Below are positions 61,552 through 64,000 of a stretch of 64,000 nt of DNA, in pieces. Source of the DNA: Sphingopyxis sp. (GTDB taxonomy: Bacteria > Pseudomonadota > Alphaproteobacteria > Sphingomonadales > Sphingomonadaceae). How positions within the stretch are numbered: position 1 is the first letter of the stretch; every line of letters starts with the position of its first letter. Made by a program: the position numbers and the translations under genes. The stretch spans positions 667,001 to 731,000 of the forward strand of contig NZ_JADIZJ010000001.1 in NCBI RefSeq assembly GCF_016704835.1. The letters run 5' to 3'. The notes under the pieces are model-generated. The model did no database searches. It had not been told where the DNA came from and saw nothing but the letters and a program-made list of their open reading frames with translations.

Positions 61552-61845
61552 ATGTCGCGCATCTGCGAACTGACCGGCAAGGGTCGTATGGTCGGCAACA
61601 ACGTCAGCCACGCCAACAACAAGACCAAGCGCACCTTTCTGCCCAATCTGCAGAATGTGACTTTGCTGTCGGACGCGCTCGGCAAGGGCGTCAAGATGCG
61701 CGTGTCGACCCACGGTCTGCGCACCGTCGAGCATAATGGCGGCCTCGACAACTGGCTGCTGAAGGCCGGCGACGATCAGCTGTCCGATTCGGCGCGCAAG
61801 GTGAAGAAGGAAGTCGCAAAGAAGTTGGCCGAAAAGGCCGCCTGA
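61552..61845 (+). CDS. rpmB: 50S ribosomal protein L28
   Basis: A 97-residue L28: SRICELTGKGRMVGNNVSHA, NKTKRTFLPNLQNV and a long basic C-terminus. The alphaproteobacterial form is longer than in E. coli. A terminator hairpin lies just after the stop, within the end of the convergent gene. Confidence 0.97.
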   Translation: MSRICELTGKGRMVGNNVSHANNKTKRTFLPNLQNVTLLSDALGKGVKMRVSTHGLRTVEHNGGLDNWLLKAGDDQLSDSARKVKKEVAKKLAEKAA

Positions 61846-61869
61846 GCGCTTTTGCATCGCTGACAGCAA

Positions 61870-62883
61870 TCAGGCCGCCGGTTTCCGCGCGGCCTTTTTG
61901 CTGGCTGTGGCCTTTTTGGGCGGCAGGTCCGTCAACTCGAACTGGAGCAGCAGGCTGCGCTGCCATGTGTTGAAATTATGGTCGGCGACGAGCCAGAGCC
62001 AGGTCCGCCCCTGCTCGACCGAAATCGCGGCGCCTTCGTAGTTTTCGGCGAGGGCGCGGGGCACGGTTCCGATCGTCCGCGAGCGCAATATGGTGTTTGG
62101 CCTGACCTCGTCCGGGTCGGCGACCGAGAGGTTCGTCGTGAACACCGGATTCCAGCCTACTTTGCGATGCACGATGAGAATCCGGCCATCGGGAAGCGGC
62201 GCGGCATCGCTGACCGCGCCCTTGTCCTGCGAATCATAAAAGAAGCGCGTCGGCGGTGCGGACAGGGCACCCGGGTATCCCGCGAGCATCACGCCACGAT
62301 TGCGGCGCGGATCGTCGCGGCCACCCTCAGCCAGGATGATGATTCGCCCATCGGCGAGCCTTGCCATCGCCTCTGGCCCGCGACCCTTTGGCCAGTCGCG
62401 CAGGACGACAGGGGCATGGCGAGCCTCAAGGCGGGTCAGGGCATCGTCGAAGCGCCAGAGCTGGTTGATGCGTTCCAGACCGACCCACGCTGTCCCCTGC
62501 GCGCGATCGACAAACAGCGATTCGCTGTCGAGCATCGATTTGCGGTCGGGCCAGCCCGGCGGCGCCGGCAAGGGCGCAACGTGAAAAGCGGACAGCCGGC
62601 CATCGTGATCGAAGGCGAGCCGCGTAGCATAGCCATTATCGCCGATCAGCAGGAACCGGTCGGGAGCGATTCGTGCAATCCCTGACAAACCGCCGAAGCG
62701 GCTGTGCGGGCTGACGAGGTTCCAGCCGCGCACGAAGCGCAGCGTGCCGCTCGTCTGCGGCGCCAAGACCAGCGGGCGCGCGCTGGCGCCCTGAGTCCAG
62801 TCGTCGATCGGGAAGCGCTGCACCGTCCCCGGCACCGGGCCGAGCGCGACAAAGATCAGGGCGGCGAAAAACAGGCGGCGCAT
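61870..62883 (-). CDS. Esterase-like phytase family protein
   Basis: A 337-residue exported beta-propeller-type protein of the phytase esterase-like family (Pfam PF13449). Signal LFFAALIFVALGPVPGTVQ; conserved pieces FGGLSGIARIAPDRFLLIGD, DSESLFVDRA, KGRGPEAMARLADGR and NYEGAAISVEQGRTWLWLVA. The C-terminus is Lys/Ala-rich (KKATASKKAARKP) and is likely disordered. Substrate unknown; phosphate-ester hydrolysis is only suggested by the family. Confidence 0.85.
   Translation of the reverse strand: MRRLFFAALIFVALGPVPGTVQRFPIDDWTQGASARPLVLAPQTSGTLRFVRGWNLVSPHSRFGGLSGIARIAPDRFLLIGDNGYATRLAFDHDGRLSAFHVAPLPAPPGWPDRKSMLDSESLFVDRAQGTAWVGLERINQLWRFDDALTRLEARHAPVVLRDWPKGRGPEAMARLADGRIIILAEGGRDDPRRNRGVMLAGYPGALSAPPTRFFYDSQDKGAVSDAAPLPDGRILIVHRKVGWNPVFTTNLSVADPDEVRPNTILRSRTIGTVPRALAENYEGAAISVEQGRTWLWLVADHNFNTWQRSLLLQFELTDLPPKKATASKKAARKPAA
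61872..61899 (+). terminator. Rho-independent terminator after rpmB
   Basis: AGGCCGC near 61872 pairs with GCGGCC at 61889-61894 and is followed by TTTTT at 61895-61899. It overlaps the C-terminal codons of the minus-strand gene ending at 61870. Confidence 0.65.
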
Positions 62884-63059
62884 CGGCGCGGGTTAGGGCG
62901 GCGCCGCGCGAAAGGGAAGCGTGGCGGGGCGCGAAGCTGAACGCCAGCCAACAAGCGCGTTCAGGGTTCACTCAATGCGGATCGCTCATAACCCCTTCAT
63001 CGACCACCGCCCAGACGGGCAGCCCCAAGGGGCCAAACGACGAAAGAAGGAGAACGACG

Positions 63060-63467
63060 ATGAAAAAGATGGTGACCCTCTCGATCGCCGCCCTGATGTC
63101 CACTGCGACGCTGGGCATGGCGGCTCCTGCTGCGGCACAGAACGGCTATTACGACCGCGACGGCTATTCGAGCTATAATGTCGGCTATGACCGCGACGAC
63201 CGCCGTTACGATCGCCGTTACGATCGCCGCGCCGACCGCCGTGATTATCGCCAGGACCGTCGCTATAACCAGCAGCGGTACAACCAGCGCAATTATCGCC
63301 AGTGCGACAACGGCACCGGCGGAACGATCATCGGCGCAATCGCCGGTGGCCTCGCCGGCCATGAAATCGCCGGCCGCGGTGACCGCGCCGTCGGCACGAT
63401 CATCGGTGGCGCAGTCGGCGCAATCGCCGGCCGCGCGATCGACAAGGGGAATGACGGCTGCCGTTAA
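63060..63467 (+). CDS. Glycine-zipper 2TM domain protein
   Basis: A 135-residue envelope protein. Signal peptide MKKMVTLSIAALMSTATLGM to AAPAAAQ, a basic Asp/Arg/Tyr-rich repeat (YDRRYDRRADRRDYRQDRRY), then the glycine-zipper hairpin GGTIIGAIAGGLAGHEIAG and GTIIGGAVGAIAG. It resembles the 17-kDa surface antigen/RcnB-type proteins. A terminator follows it. Confidence 0.83.
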   Translation: MKKMVTLSIAALMSTATLGMAAPAAAQNGYYDRDGYSSYNVGYDRDDRRYDRRYDRRADRRDYRQDRRYNQQRYNQRNYRQCDNGTGGTIIGAIAGGLAGHEIAGRGDRAVGTIIGGAVGAIAGRAIDKGNDGCR

Positions 63468-63506
63468 GGGCAGTCCCGACCTCCAATAAGTTGCAGTCCC
63501 CCCTCA

Positions 63507-63543
63507 TGCCCCGCCCGGCCACCGCCGGGCGGGGTTTTCTTTA
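63507..63543 (+). terminator. Rho-independent terminator after the glycine-zipper gene
   Basis: GCCCCGCCCGG near 63508 and CCGGGCGGGG ending at 63534 form a GC-rich hairpin around CCACCG, followed by TTTTCTTT. Confidence 0.88.
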
Positions 63544-63659
63544 TGCCGCGCGCCCCACACGGGAGACGGGGTTGCCTAAAAGACCGGCAAAGCCTAGGTT
63601 CTGGCCCAAGTGCACATCCGCGATTGGCGGATGCGTGAGAGAGACAGGTAATACTAGCC

Positions 63660-64000
63660 ATGCGGCAAATGGCAGCGCCATCAGGGCGACCGCCGCGGCC
63701 CGGGCCGACGGCAAAGGCGCGAACCAAGGCGGAACCCGCCACGCGTCCAACGAATTTCGTGCGGCCGCGCAGCTATGCCGCGATCGACCTTGGCACCAAC
63801 AACTGCCGGTTGCTGATCGCCCGCCCGCAGGATGGCGAACTGGTCGTGATCGACGCCTTTTCGCGCATTGTCCGGCTGGGCGAGGGTCTGCACGGCAGCG
63901 GCCGGATCAGCGATGCGGCGATGGACCGCACTGTCGCAGCGCTGGCGATCTGCGCCGACAAGCTGCGCCGCCGCCATGTGTCGCTGTCGCGCGCGGTGGC
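63660..64000 (+). CDS. ppx: Exopolyphosphatase / guanosine pentaphosphatase (Ppx/GppA), N-terminal part
   Basis: Open from the ATG at 63660 to the window edge, at least 113 residues. AIDLGTNNCRLLIARPQ is the ASKHA N-terminal phosphate loop of Ppx/GppA, and FSRIVRLGEGLHGSGRIS is the next family block. The N-terminal 40 residues are basic and variable. GAGAGACAGG lies upstream of the ATG. It hydrolyses polyphosphate or pppGpp. The rest is outside the window. Confidence 0.88.
   Translation, partial: MRQMAAPSGRPPRPGPTAKARTKAEPATRPTNFVRPRSYAAIDLGTNNCRLLIARPQDGELVVIDAFSRIVRLGEGLHGSGRISDAAMDRTVAALAICADKLRRRHVSLSRAV

Noticed and set aside
1..64000. CRISPR arrays, insertion sequences or prophage genes
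   Set aside because: No regularly spaced direct repeats, transposase motifs or phage structural genes were recognised on either strand.

Overview
This is a GC-rich chromosomal segment from an alphaproteobacterium. The gene content and order point to the Sphingomonadales, most like Sphingopyxis or Sphingomonas. Indicators are the pcm-tolC-popZ run, the rpmH-rnpA-yidD-yidC-engB block, plant-type glutamate-cysteine ligase, PopZ, DciA, and the many TIR/TPR, GST and glyoxalase-fold genes. The genus call is inference; no rRNA or other marker was compared. Most genes are housekeeping and densely packed, often with 1-4 bp start/stop overlaps.

Layout. 1-391: 5' part of a family-4 glycosyltransferase (minus strand), then about 800 bp with no recognisable gene. 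1192-3532: two tandem secreted trypsin-like proteases. 3547-3810: an Ala-rich lipoprotein. 3843-8031: a divergent pair, a membrane-anchored TIR-TPR protein and a SLOG-like protein with four membrane helices; this is the most interesting candidate system. 8426-8499: tRNA-Cys. 8739-11422: pcm, tolC, popZ. 11431-14851: a minus-strand group of a small membrane ORF, nudC, a serine hydrolase and a mutY gene broken by a frameshift. 14878-16960: dciA and two DsbA-like thioredoxin-fold proteins. 17210-20653: smc. 20655-24864: ubiA and a TadE/TadE/TadG pilus-associated trio. 25069-29929: rsmE and two secreted DUF11-type proteins. 29973-34840: gshA, an ICMT-like membrane methyltransferase, an M23 peptidase overlapping a bactofilin gene, and a DUF2945 gene. 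34827-35136: a DUF1905 gene disrupted by a 13-bp tandem duplication.

35308-42499 is a plus-strand cluster of small stress or detoxification-type genes behind a TetR regulator: four glyoxalase-fold (VOC) proteins, three glutathione transferases, a DUF4287 protein, a doubled DUF1428 protein, an SRPBCC protein and a small membrane protein. 43415-47214 holds the ribosomal protein L34, RNase P and membrane-insertase block. 47392-64000 is mixed housekeeping: GST, LysE exporter, cupin, dapE, Smr, mltA, a Tim44-like protein, secB, murJ, trpS, a DUF4136 lipoprotein, nth, an M48 protease, dapB, a sirtuin, tadA, rpmB, an esterase-like phytase-family protein, a glycine-zipper protein, and the start of ppx/gppA.

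The envelope and secretion genes (yidC, secB, murJ, mltA, the M23 peptidase with bactofilin, tolC) are scattered, and no single pathway spans the window. Several families of palindromic intergenic repeats sit between genes. No insertion sequence, prophage or CRISPR array was seen.
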